Source: Prorocentrum cordatum (taxonomy: Eukaryota > Sar > Dinophyceae > Prorocentrales > Prorocentraceae). Taken from it: a DNA stretch of 64,000 nt. Position 1 is the stretch's first letter; every line of letters begins with the position of its first letter. Below are positions 1 through 9,689 of the stretch, piece after piece. Made by a program: the position numbers and the translations under genes. The notes below the pieces were generated by a model, which made no database searches, was not told the DNA's origin, and saw only the letters and a list, made by a program, of their open reading frames with translations. The stretch is from assembly GCA_963575745.1 (NCBI GenBank), contig CAUYUJ010014277.1, forward strand, positions 143,591 through 207,590, read 5' to 3'.

Positions 1-7
1 CACCCCC

Positions 8-302
8 CCCGCCCGCCCTTCCTGGAGGTCGAAGGTCAGGCCAGAAAGAATACCTTTTGACGGCGGTCGACACCTCCGCTCCGCTGCCGCTAAACATAGC
101 GGCGCAGCTCTGTCGCCCTCGGCCGAGCACGGGGCGCGCGTCATGCACCTCGCTCACATCGCCGATGCCGCTTGGCCCCCGGTGGGAGGGCACTCAAATC
201 AACGCTGGGATTCTAGCGGGCCCCGCTCGCCCGCCCTTCCTGGAGGTCGAAGGTCAGGCCGGGAAGAATGCTTTTTGACGGCGGTCGACCCCTCCGCTCC
301 GA
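8..302. repeat. Direct repeat pair, ~213-bp spacing
   Basis: About 80 bp at roughly 8-90 recurs at roughly 220-302 with a few substitutions. Both copies run from CCCGCCCTTCCTGGAGGTCG to CTCCGCTCCG. The spacing suggests the end of a ~213-bp tandem array that enters from outside the window. No gene is seen here. Confidence 0.8.
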
Positions 303-311
303 ACTAGGAAC

Positions 312-440
312 CGACCTAAACGATGTATGTCGATGTCGATTTGTTTTTGCGTTGCTCCGTTCTGTCTTGGTTTCGCCATTGGTGCAGAACGAAATCAAAA
401 CGAACGCGGCCAACGAAAACGCTAAAACACATTTAGGTCG
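312..440. repeat. Imperfect foldback (inverted repeat)
   Basis: The segment opens with CGACCTAAA and closes with TTTAGGTCG. The arms (about 312-374 and 389-440) stay alignable with mismatches and small indels, including GCGTT and GTTTCG/CGAAAT blocks. It resembles a small decayed foldback element. Confidence 0.55.
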
Positions 441-1150
441 ATCCCTGCCTTGTGCGCCTGCACCCCCAGCTGGGCAGGCGTCCGCCGCGCGCGGCGCCCG
501 CGGCGCCGCGTGGGCGGCCGCCCCACCCCTGGGCGACCCTCGCGCGCCTGAAGCCAAAGGGTCTGCAACGCAAGCTCAATGAACCAACCAACCAGCAGGC
601 GGCGGCAATAAAAAGCGCATGGGGATTTTCCTCCGCCTCCCTCTCCCCCGGTCCTTCCGACTCCTGCCACCCCGAAGTTGGATAAGAGAGTCGGGGTGGT
701 GGTGGTTTGACGACGAGCGGGGGGTTGAGGAAGACGGTTGAACAATAGCAAGCGATGCCGAGGTCGACGGAAGAACGTCGAAGAGGAGAGTTGAGGAAGA
801 ACACGGATGAAGGGGTTGAGCAGGAGGGTCGAGGGAGCAGGGCCCAGAAGTGCAGCGGAGATAGGAAACGAGGAAGACGACGACGAAGAGTTCGGATGGT
901 TCCTCTTCCTGCACCCCCCGCCCTCCTGCGCGCTGCCGCCGGGGGCCGCCGGGGACCTGCGAGGACCTCCGGAAGCATCCAGAGACCTCCAGAGGTCGCC
1001 TGCGGGCGACGAAAAGCTCACGCCACATGCTCTTAAATGTCCCGTCCACGGGGTGGGGTACGTCATTCCCGACGTTTTTTGGCGCGCGGGGATATGTCCG
1101 ACATCATTTCCGAAGTTTTTCGGCGCCCGGGGAGAGGGGGGCATGGAAAA
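441..1150. other. No gene recognised
   Basis: GC-rich DNA with purine-rich stretches near 700-900. A ~40-bp motif containing GACGTTTTTTGGCGC is present twice in tandem at about 1,059-1,132. Open frames on both strands here are low-complexity and resemble no family I know. Confidence 0.5.
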
Positions 1151-1710
1151 CTCCACTTCTGGAGCCCCGGCCGCCCAAGACAGCCGAGATAGCCCAAGAG
1201 GAAGCTCAGAGAGGCCCCAGAGGCCCCCTAGACAATGCAAGAGGGCCCCGAATCGCCGAAACATCGCTCGAACCGCCCAAGATGCCCGGAAGACAATTCC
1301 AGAAACCTCCGGGACGCCCCCAGGATCCCTCGCGACACTTCCCAAGAATGCCCAAAGACTGACAAATAGACCCATTCCCTTGGGAAAACGTATAGGTTCG
1401 GCATACTCGTTTCTTGGGCCTTCACAATCTCCAAGACGGCCCCAGAGCTCCCTCAGACACGCCAACAGGCCCCCAAGAGGGCCCCAAGACGGCCCCAGAA
1501 GGGCCACAGACGGCCCAGGAGCGCCACAAGACGACCCAAGTCCAGAGCCCAGACTGCGCAAGACGGCCCAAGAAAAAAAACAAGAAAGGCCCAAGAGGGC
1601 CACTAGACGGTCCAAGAGGGCCCCGACTCGCCGAAACATCGCTCCAAGCCGCCCAAGATGCCCCCAAGACGGCCCCAGAAGCCTCCACGACTTCCCCACG
1701 AAAGACCATC
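1150..1710 (+). repeat. Degenerate CCAAGACGGCC / AGAGGCCCC repeat, copy 1
   Basis: Short, imperfect, back-to-back units such as CCAAGACGGCCCCAGA fill this interval. The same composition recurs in reverse orientation near 42.8-43.5, 48.9-49.5 and 53.2-53.5 kb, and in this orientation near 55.2-55.6 and 63.2-64.0 kb. A non-repetitive core at about 1,360-1,425 (CCCTTGGGAAAACGTATAGG followed by GGCATACTCG) has a diverged reverse-strand counterpart at about 53,280-53,330. That suggests a dispersed element rather than simple slippage. Confidence 0.65.
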
Positions 1711-1715
1711 GACCA

Positions 1716-1773
1716 AATGGTCATGATCATCATCATCATCCTCATCCTCATCATCATCATCATCATCATCATC
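1716..1773. repeat. (CAT)n microsatellite
   Basis: An imperfect run of CAT/CCTCAT triplets. It could be read as a poly-His stretch, but nothing around it supports translation. Confidence 0.85.
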
Positions 1774-1839
1774 TCGCTCTCACCCAATCCAGATCGGCGG
1801 CACTGGCTGGAGGCCAGCCCGATAAAAACGTGGTGTCTA

Positions 1840-4800
1840 AAAGGTGTCGCTGCGTGCGCGTTTAAGATCAGCGTGGTGTCTAACAAGGTGTCAGTGCGCC
1901 GCTCGAACCGAGCCGATGGTGTCGACGACGGTGCTGGCGTGCGCTGCGGCTGTCTGCACGCGCTCTCGTTGGGCGCCCTGTCAATCGCATGCCCGCGCAC
2001 GCCGTCGGCAACAGCGGCGGCGCCAATCGCCGTCGAATAAATCAGCGCGCCCAGCCGCGCCTCCGCCGCCCGCCGTGGCACGCGACCAACGGCGCGGCTG
2101 GCATTTGCTAGAAAGAACATATCGAGTCGAGCGGGCGCGCGCCCACCTTGGCATCCGCGGCGCGTTTTCGGCGAGTCTAAGTGCCGATTGCGCAGCGGCC
2201 GCGCGCCTGGTCGCGCAGGCGCATACGCGAATGGCGCGGCGCGCCCGATGTGTCTCGCGCAACGGCGGTGTCCGCACGACGCGTCGCAACAAGCCCCCGC
2301 CCACCCGTCTGGCTGCGCTGCGCGCGCCAGCCGATGCGCGCGTTGCAAGCGAATTGCGCTTCGGGCTGCGCGCGGGCAGAAGCGGCGCCGCTTGGGCCCT
2401 GACGACAAGACGCGCCATGCGCGCCGCGCGCGGGCGATCTCACCAAGCCCAGCGCGCCGCGCAAGGTCACGCGGCGCAGGCTCTCGTGCTTGGACATGCG
2501 TTTGCCGGCCCCCTGGTTCAGAAGCGCGCGCGCGTCGGTCTCCTCGTGATTGAGCTTCCGCCCGCGGGGCGCAGGCATCCCGTCCACTTGCGTGCCTTTT
2601 TGTTGCGCGATATCCCGCGGCATTGTCGTGCTTCGCGCCGTCCGCGCTGCGCGCCCAATAACGCTTCGGGGTTAGAGCGGCGCCGTCGGCAATCCGCAAC
2701 TCGCCTAGGCCGTCGCGCCTTTGGTTGAACTCTTCGCGGGCGCCCAGCACGTCGCGGCTCAGATTGACATGCGGCCCCCCCATCCATCTGCGCCGGCGCG
2801 CGGGCCGCCCGAGCGCTCGGGCGCAGCGCTGCTGCCGCGCGCTGTCATTCGCCCAAGTCGCGCGGGCCGCGCCACGCGCGAAGCGCGTTGCATTGGCAGC
2901 CCCGGCGCCCTCGACCTTGAATCGCGGCGCGGTTGCGCGCGCAGGCGAAGAAGCGACGCGCGCGCGGCTCGCGCCCCCCCGCCCCCTCCACCTCGCGCGC
3001 CACCGCCGCCGCCGCGCCACTCCGCCAGCCCTCGCGCCGCTCCACTCACCGCGCCGCCCGCGCGAGCTCCGCGAAAGAAGCGCGATTGGCTTGATCGAAA
3101 CGTTTTGCGCAGCCAAAGTGCTGGCCCGCTGGCTTCCACCAGCGCCGTGCCAGAGACGCTCGGCGCGCGAATCATGCGCGGCGCCGCCGATTGTTCCGCG
3201 CGGCGCGCTCCGCACTTTCGGGCGCCCCCGCCGCCGGGCGTGCGCCCAAATCGGCGCGCCGCCGCTAGCAATCTCGCCGCCCCCCCCCCCCGCCCATCCC
3301 CCGCCCCTCCCGTGCCATCGCCATTGGAACGCAACGAAGCCGCCTGACATCGCGCGGGGATGAGAAATTGCTCGGACTCTCAAACCACCGCCCCACCCGC
3401 AGGAGCGCGTCGCGATCTCCAGGGCGACTCCAGCACGCGCAGCGCGAATTCGCGCAGAGACGCCCTGCGGAGCATGAGGCGCCGCGGTACTGGAGCGGAG
3501 GAATGGGGGCGCGCTCCGCGGGGCGTGGGGCGCAGGCAGCGAGGTCGAGAAACCGCGCTGCGTGGCGCTATCCACCAGCGATCGTAGCACTATGTCCCGA
3601 TCAAAGTGCCCGCGGTCGCATTCTGGCGGCGTTCGCCGAAAATTTGCAAGCGCGCTAGACGACCCCCTGGCTGGGCCGAGCGCCCGCGCGACCTCGGGCG
3701 CCCCGCTGCGGCCCGCGGGCGCGGGCGCGGCATGCGAGTGCGCCAACGCGGCCGCGATCGCCCCTGCGAGCCCGATGCCCCAGGCGCCGAGGCGCCGCGC
3801 ATTGGTTTCGCGCGGCGCGCGCGGACGGAGCGCGGCGAACGCGACGCGCGCGGGCGTTTTGCTCGCGCGCTCGCGGGGCGGCGGGCGCCTGGACATGGAA
3901 GAGAGAAGGAGGTGTCGGGTTGGAGCGGCGAGCGGTCTTGCCGCGCGTGGCGCGCGCGCGGCGGCGACGAACAGGCGGGCGCGGCGGTCGCGCGGGCGCG
4001 CGGCTGCAACGGCGCGCGCGCAAGGGCTCGGGCGAGGGTGGATGGCGAACAGATGGATTCCAACTTTAACCAGGCACGGGCCAATCGCAACTGCGAGCGC
4101 CGCGCGCGCTGCGCGCCTGGCTCGAGCAGCGGGTTTCAACGACGCGACGGCCGCGCGCGTTGGTCACTGCGGCGGGTGGCGCGGTGCGCGCGCGCGATCG
4201 CGCCAGACGCGCGCGGTGATCTGTCGCGGCAAAGGGCGAAACGTGAAAGCGCTAAGTTCACGATAGTGACCGCGACAAGTTCAAATAATCATTGCCTGGC
4301 ATCACTTAGAGCGCGCGCAGCGTTATTGCTAGTGCATTCGAGCCAAAAGCCCCCTCGCGCGCGGATGTGCGCTTGGGCGGCTCAAGTCGCGCGCGCGAGT
4401 CGTGCGGCGCGGCCGCCGCCGACGGGATGGGCCGCGCCGCGCTCGCTCCGCGTGCGAGGGCGAAACGAATTGCGCGCGCGGCGGGCGCGCCGCGCGATTG
4501 CCGCGATGGCCAAGGTCTCCGCGGGGCGGGGTGGAAGGCGGACGCATGCGGCGGTTTTCAACGCGCGCTGCGGGCAGCGCCCGCGTGCCCCAGGAGGCAA
4601 GGAAAGCTGCTTGGCGGGCGGGGAATGAGCGCAAGCCGTCTGGCGCACGCCGTCGGACCACGTTGACCCTGCGCGTGGGGGCAATGCACCGCCAACCGTC
4701 GGCGATGCACCCCGCGCCCCGCCACCTTCCCCGCCGCCCGTGACACCGACGCGCGCTTGGGGGCCGCGGGAATTGCAATGGCTGGTGGGGCGCGCGCGCG

Positions 4801-5640
4801 AGCTGGGACTTCGCGAGACCCTATGTTGGGGATCGAGTGGCGTCGATGAAGAGCCGTTCTACCGCCCTGGGCAAGAGCGCGCCTAACTTCCTCTGGCCGT
4901 CGACGCACCAGGGGATCATAACCGCGCGTCCTTGACCAACCGCCACGCGGCGTGACATCGGCGTCGCGCACATGGCGCGAGCTTGCGTTCTCTCGCTGCG
5001 CGAAGCCCCACCAACAAGAACGCTTCAAGCGCAGGCCGTGCCAACCAACATACGGGGCAGATCGCGCCATCCTCTGTCCCCCCGCTCGCGTCATGGCCCC
5101 CGAATTATCGTGCCATCATGCTCGCGCGCAGATCAGCCACTTGCGCGCGCGCGCGGCCGATGCGCTAAATGAGCTCGGGAACCGCGCGGCGCTGCAGATA
5201 GTTCGTCGCGCGCGACGGGGCCAGGCCACCGGTGGTCTGCTGCAGGCGGGCGCGCGCCGTGGAGGCGGGGGGCGTGGGGGCGCGCGCCGCGCTCGCCGAG
5301 CGCACGTCTAGGCGCGCTGGCACCGCAACCCTTTCAACGACGGCGACGTCGATCGTAAGCGGCGCTCTGGCGAGCGCCCGCGGCATCACGATCAGGCTCC
5401 GCATTGGCGACGGACCGATTGCTCGATGATTGGCGCTGTGCCAACAACTCGCAATAATGGCTGGCAGGGGCACATTCGTGTAACAGCGCTTGTGCGTAGT
5501 ACATGGGTCACGGCGATTGCGCGGAGTGGCGCGGCACCTCCACGCGTGCGTTGGCGGTGGTTCAGCCGACTCGCGTGGCTTCCTTTTGAGCGCGGCGGTC
5601 CCGCATGCTGCGCCACTCGCTAGCGCGCTCTGCGCAGTTT
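1840..5640. other. GCGC-saturated block without a recognised gene
   Basis: The composition changes sharply from about 1,840. GCGC/CGCG tetramers are extremely dense and the simple repeats found elsewhere disappear. Long Ala/Arg-rich open frames exist on both strands, including one of about 900 codons on minus. They overlap frames open on the other strand and show no domain, hydrophobic pattern or motif that I recognise, which is expected where stop codons are rare for compositional reasons. G runs follow at about 5,660-5,678 and 5,815-5,826. The block could be a foreign or differently mutating segment, or a tight-CpG satellite relic. Confidence 0.55.
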
Positions 5641-5935
5641 GCCCGTCTGCGGGCCGCCGCGGGGGGGGGGGGGGGGCCGCGGCGCAGGCGATCGCGACGC
5701 GGGCGAACGCCAGCGCGCCGCTACCGCCGCAGGCCCCAGCGCGGCCACAGCGCCACTGCCAGCGTAGATCGCAATGTTTGATCGAGGCTGTCAGAGGAGG
5801 AGGCGGGGGACATGGGGGGGGGGGGGCAAGGGCGCATTCTCCAAGTCAAGGCAACAATGAGTCAACGACGGCTCACATCAAAGTAGCAAGTCGATCCCTG
5901 GGTGGCTCGACATCCTCGCGGGGCTCAGGGTTGCG

Positions 5936-8900
5936 CTACTTTCGGAAACAGCGGATCGCATATAGAGCGTCGGCGAATCTATTTCGAGCATCGAGGCGCC
6001 GATCCCTGAACGCTCTGCCGCTCAGCCAATCGGCCTCGATCATGCGGGCATCGTGGTCTGCAGCTTCCGTTTCAAACCATGCAATCATAAGGCCCATCGG
6101 CCTCCCCGTGGATTTCACGCCATAGTGGGCTGGACGGGTCAAAGCGCACTTGCCGTGGCCTGCCCCCCTGCATCGGGCCTTAAACTTATTCCCGAGCCGA
6201 CGCCGTGCGATGGCGCCTCCTGGGGGCACTGGCGACGGCCGAGGCATACCTGCATCGGGGGGCGCAGCCTCTTCGTGGATTCCAGCGGGAGGAGGGGGCG
6301 CAGGGGCGGCAGGAGGTTCAGGCGGCTCTGGTGGCGGCGGTAGAGGGGGGCCTGGGGCCTCCATGGGGCCGCCAACTCCGACGCCGCCTTCAGGTGGCCC
6401 ATCCCCTTCGACGCCGTCCACCCTCAGCTCGACGTCGAGGTTCTCTTCGGCGACGCCCCCCCTTCGTCCCCAGGGAAACCGAATGCGCCCTCGAAATCCT
6501 CTGGGAAAGATGTTGCGCTTTGCCCCGCCCGCGCGCGCGTTTCCCAATGTTGCCCTCCCCGTGCTCTGCCCCTCCTGTCCACCCGCCCGACGCGTGTCCC
6601 CATCATGCCCTTTCCCGCCGGCGACAGATCCCCGCCCCCTTCTGTCCCCCCCCCCCCTCCTGCTCGCCCCCCCCCCTCGCAGCCTTGGCTCAGACGCGTG
6701 CATTTTAATTCCCCGGGGTCAAAGACGTCGTCGCCGACGAGGTCACTCAAAACGTCTGGCTCCTCGTCGTGATCGGAGACCGCCTCCCAAGCGACGGCGC
6801 CAGGGTCCGACTCGGCGTCGGCGCCGTCGTCGTGAGAAGCCTCGCCGCCCACGCCCATGCTGTCGTCGCCGTCACCTGGGCGATCTTCGATCGCCGCGTC
6901 GGGGGCAGGCAGGGGAGGGGTGGGGGTCAGGGCGGCCACCAGCACCTGGAGGTCTGCACCTTTCGGTTTGCCACCTCCCCCTCCTCCTCCTCGGGCCCTC
7001 GGTCTGGTCATCGGGTGCTCGACGCCGCCCAGTGGGCATGCTCGTGCTGTGTTGATTGAGACCTTGGCCACAGGTCGCTCGCTCATATCCAGGCAATAGA
7101 ACTTCGAAGACCAGATCATATCAGCACGAGGCTCACAAAGATCGAGCGCATCCGAATGGTGGTGCAATTCAGCAACAGACTCGAGCGTTACATGTCCACC
7201 AACGCCTTCAGTACCATCCGAATCCACGTCTTGAAGCGTGATCTCGTAAGGGCTGAGCGATACGTACGCTATGTACCAGAACTGCTCTACCTCGTACGGG
7301 TCCTCGGGGTCACTACCACGCGTCCGCCCATGAAGGCGAATGAAGACATCCGAGGCCCTGAGCTTCTGGACATTCAAAGTTCCACGGCAGCAGATGCGCT
7401 TCATGTTACCATACTCAGAACACGAACATACACCAGCCTTCCAACAAGCCGTGGGACCATCGTCGTCGTCATCAAGTGGAGGGCAATCTACACGCTTTAC
7501 TTGTAAGTGCTTGCCAGACCACCAGGCATCAAGTGCTGGCCCGAGGTTGCAAGTATTCCTATGCTTTTGGAACGAAAAATCATCTTGGTGGCAACTGTGG
7601 GCACGTCGGGCTCCATCCGGAAACACCTCATACACCCGCAGAGGGTGCAAAGCAGGTGGCCAACTGCGCTCGAGGAGCCCAACGTTTTGCTCATCAGTTC
7701 GTCGCGCTGCGCCACAGTGTACTGCAAATCGCGCCCCGGCAATGCAGACACTTCCTGGGATTCGAGCTTCGCGCGCACCTTCTCCCAGGGCGCACGCTGC
7801 TGGCGAGCGAGCTTTTTGATGTCGTGCAAGGATTGCCCAGACAAGAACAGCTCGTCGTGCAAAGTCCTCCGCTGCTCGGGATCCAGCGAAGCAGCCACTC
7901 CGCGCATGTGAGGACGTCGCCCCTCTGTCTTCCCACGACGTCCCGAACGTCGTCGCGCCGAGGAGCAAGGGCAAGGGACGCCGGCAACCCCTCCGATACA
8001 GTTCTCGCTTCTGGCCTCAGATATTGCCCGACAAGCAGCCTCGTCGTCGTCGCTGAGATTTTTGTGCTGCGCGGCCAGTTTTTTCAAGTCAGGGGCCCCT
8101 TGCTTCCCAGCCGTCTCCATTGCAACGAAAGTTCGCAAAGTGCCAGGGGAACGGGTTTTCTGCGCCCGCGCGGTGTCCTGGGTCCCAGCAGCGTCGCCAG
8201 TCACCCCCGCGCTCACGGACTCCGAAAGAATGCTTTCGAATGTCGACCCCCGCATCTTGTAGTCTGCTGCCCGTCGCTGGTATATTTGAGCAACCCAGAA
8301 ACGCGCGAGGGCCTGCAACTCGATTGAATTGGCTCGCGCACGCAGGAGAAGGCGCCGAAGAGCAGCGTGGCGGCATTCAATGTCGGCAGTGGTCATGCGC
8401 ACCATCTTCGCCAACAACAAGAGCACGTACGTACCGCGTCCCAGGAGCCTCCAAGTTGCACTTTTTCAAAAAAGGAAAGAAGAAACGATCGCGAGCACGT
8501 CCTTGGTGCAGTCGGCCTCTGCTTTCAAGCTGCGTCCGAGGTCTGGGCTCTTCACTACCAAGAACAGCTTAAGCGGGGAACGCTCATGGATGTCTTGAAG
8601 CTTGGCGTGGATCAGAGCACCCGTTCTGCTGGAACTCCTGGAAACGAAGCTGGCAGCGTTCGCCGTGCATGCGTTCCGAAGGATCAGTGTCATGGCCTCG
8701 TGCTCCACAATGCCCTCGGCCGCCTCAACGATCGGGTAGCTCCGAACGATCTGCCCTGAACGTCCGTCAACCTCCTTGGCTTCGGGCGCATATTGATGTC
8801 TCTCGTAAGCTGGAGAGCCAATGTAGATTCATCGCCGCTGCAACCGTTGCAACGGCTAGGTTGGCGAACGGATCTGAGAGTAGCCACCCAGCTGCTTTCT

Positions 8901-9057
8901 TTCTGTGGTGCTCATTCAGCTGGTCTGGCGTCAAGCCTGCAGGGGCCATGGACTGGCCGTCGTCGCCGCCAACCGCAGGGTCGTCGCGCGTTGGAGGAGC
9001 ACCGCCGCCGCGAGCGCCAGGTGGATCCTGGGAAGGGCGAGCGCTCGAACGCTCCAT
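5936..9057 (-). pseudogene. Frameshifted gene of unknown function, in four or five frame segments
   Basis: A coding-like sequence runs leftward through successive frames. About 9,057-8,800 includes GLTPDQLNEHHRKKAAGWLL. About 8,790-8,466 includes RSYPIVEAAEGIVEHEAMTL. 8,426 to about 7,600 includes TTADIECRHAALRRLL. About 7,600-6,455 has a Cys-rich CWKAGVCSCSEYGNMKRICC, an Asp/Glu-rich tail and FWYIAYVSLSPYEITLQDVD. About 6,455-5,936 has a Pro-rich linker and ends near GRPMGLMIAWFE. The neighbouring segments are not low-complexity and read as one protein of roughly 1,000 residues. At least two frame changes sit at homopolymers (A6 near 8,470, C7 near 6,452), so sequencing error is as likely as decay. 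I do not recognise the family; a mobile-element protein is possible. Short introns could explain some of the breaks. Confidence 0.55.
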
Positions 9058-9549
9058 GCCGCCAGTGGTGGCCTCCTGAATATTACCACCATCGCCGAGA
9101 TCGGGATCTGATCCCGATCTCGGCGATGGTGGTAATATTCAGGCTTCCAAGGTGACCGAAATATTACCACCAACACCGAAATCGAGGATCATCTTCCGCC
9201 AATGGAGGCACACCGCCGATTTTGGTGTTGGTGCCCATTTCCAGGCCTTCAAAAAAGGGGGGGGGGCAGGAGGGATCGGACGGACAGGAGGAGAAGAGGA
9301 GAGACAGATTTTTTGGGCGCGCGCAGGAGGCCACCACTGGCGCTCGCGGCGGCGGTGCTCCTCCAACGCGCGACGACCCTGCGGTTGGCGGCGACGACGG
9401 CCAGTCCATGGCCCCTGCAGGCTTGACGCCAGACCAGCTGAATGAGCACCACAGAAAGAAAGCAGCTGGGTGGCTACTCGCAGATCCGTTCGCCAACCTA
9501 GCCGTTGCAACGGTTGCAGCGGCGATGCATCTACATTGGCTCTCCAGCT
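8808..9549. repeat. Long inverted duplication of the gene's 5' coding part
   Basis: 8,808-9,078 (minus sense) and 9,324-9,549 (plus sense) are near-identical reverse complements. Both encode the GLTPDQLNEHHRKKAAGWLL stretch, with substitutions such as S/A and N/H nearby. The left arm has an extra ~41 bp (about 9,021-9,061). Identity ends abruptly at AGCTGGAGAGCC on the left and its complement on the right. The central ~245 bp carries a palindrome and CCAACACCGA motifs. Confidence 0.85.
9075..9143. repeat. Near-perfect palindrome, 34-bp arms and 1-nt centre
   Basis: Arm 9,075-9,108 (starts CCTGAATATTACCACC) is the exact reverse complement of 9,110-9,143, with a single T at 9,109. A weaker inverted pair follows: CACCAACACCGAAATCG near 9,168-9,184 and its one-mismatch complement near 9,218-9,234. 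The TTGGTGTTGGTG motif appears again near 9,580. Confidence 0.95.
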
Positions 9550-9689
9550 TTTTCCCTCGGCGGAGGCATATCGCCGATATTGGTGTTGGTGTCAACCTCT
9601 AGGCCTACGACTCCCTCCGCTCCCTCCAGCCCGTTCCCCTTGCGCGGCTGTCTACCAGGCAGTGGCTCCGACCGCCAGACCCCCGAATC

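Noticed and set aside
807-1865. A ~350-codon plus-strand frame ending in His repeats
   Set aside because: It spans two kinds of repeat (CCAAGACGG units and (CAT)n) and overlaps open frames on the other strand.
1422-4139. A ~900-codon Ala/Arg-rich minus-strand frame
   Set aside because: It lies in GCGC-saturated DNA where stop codons are rare. It starts in the low-complexity block, crosses a poly-Met (CAT)n stretch and the CCAAGACGG repeat, and shows no motif.
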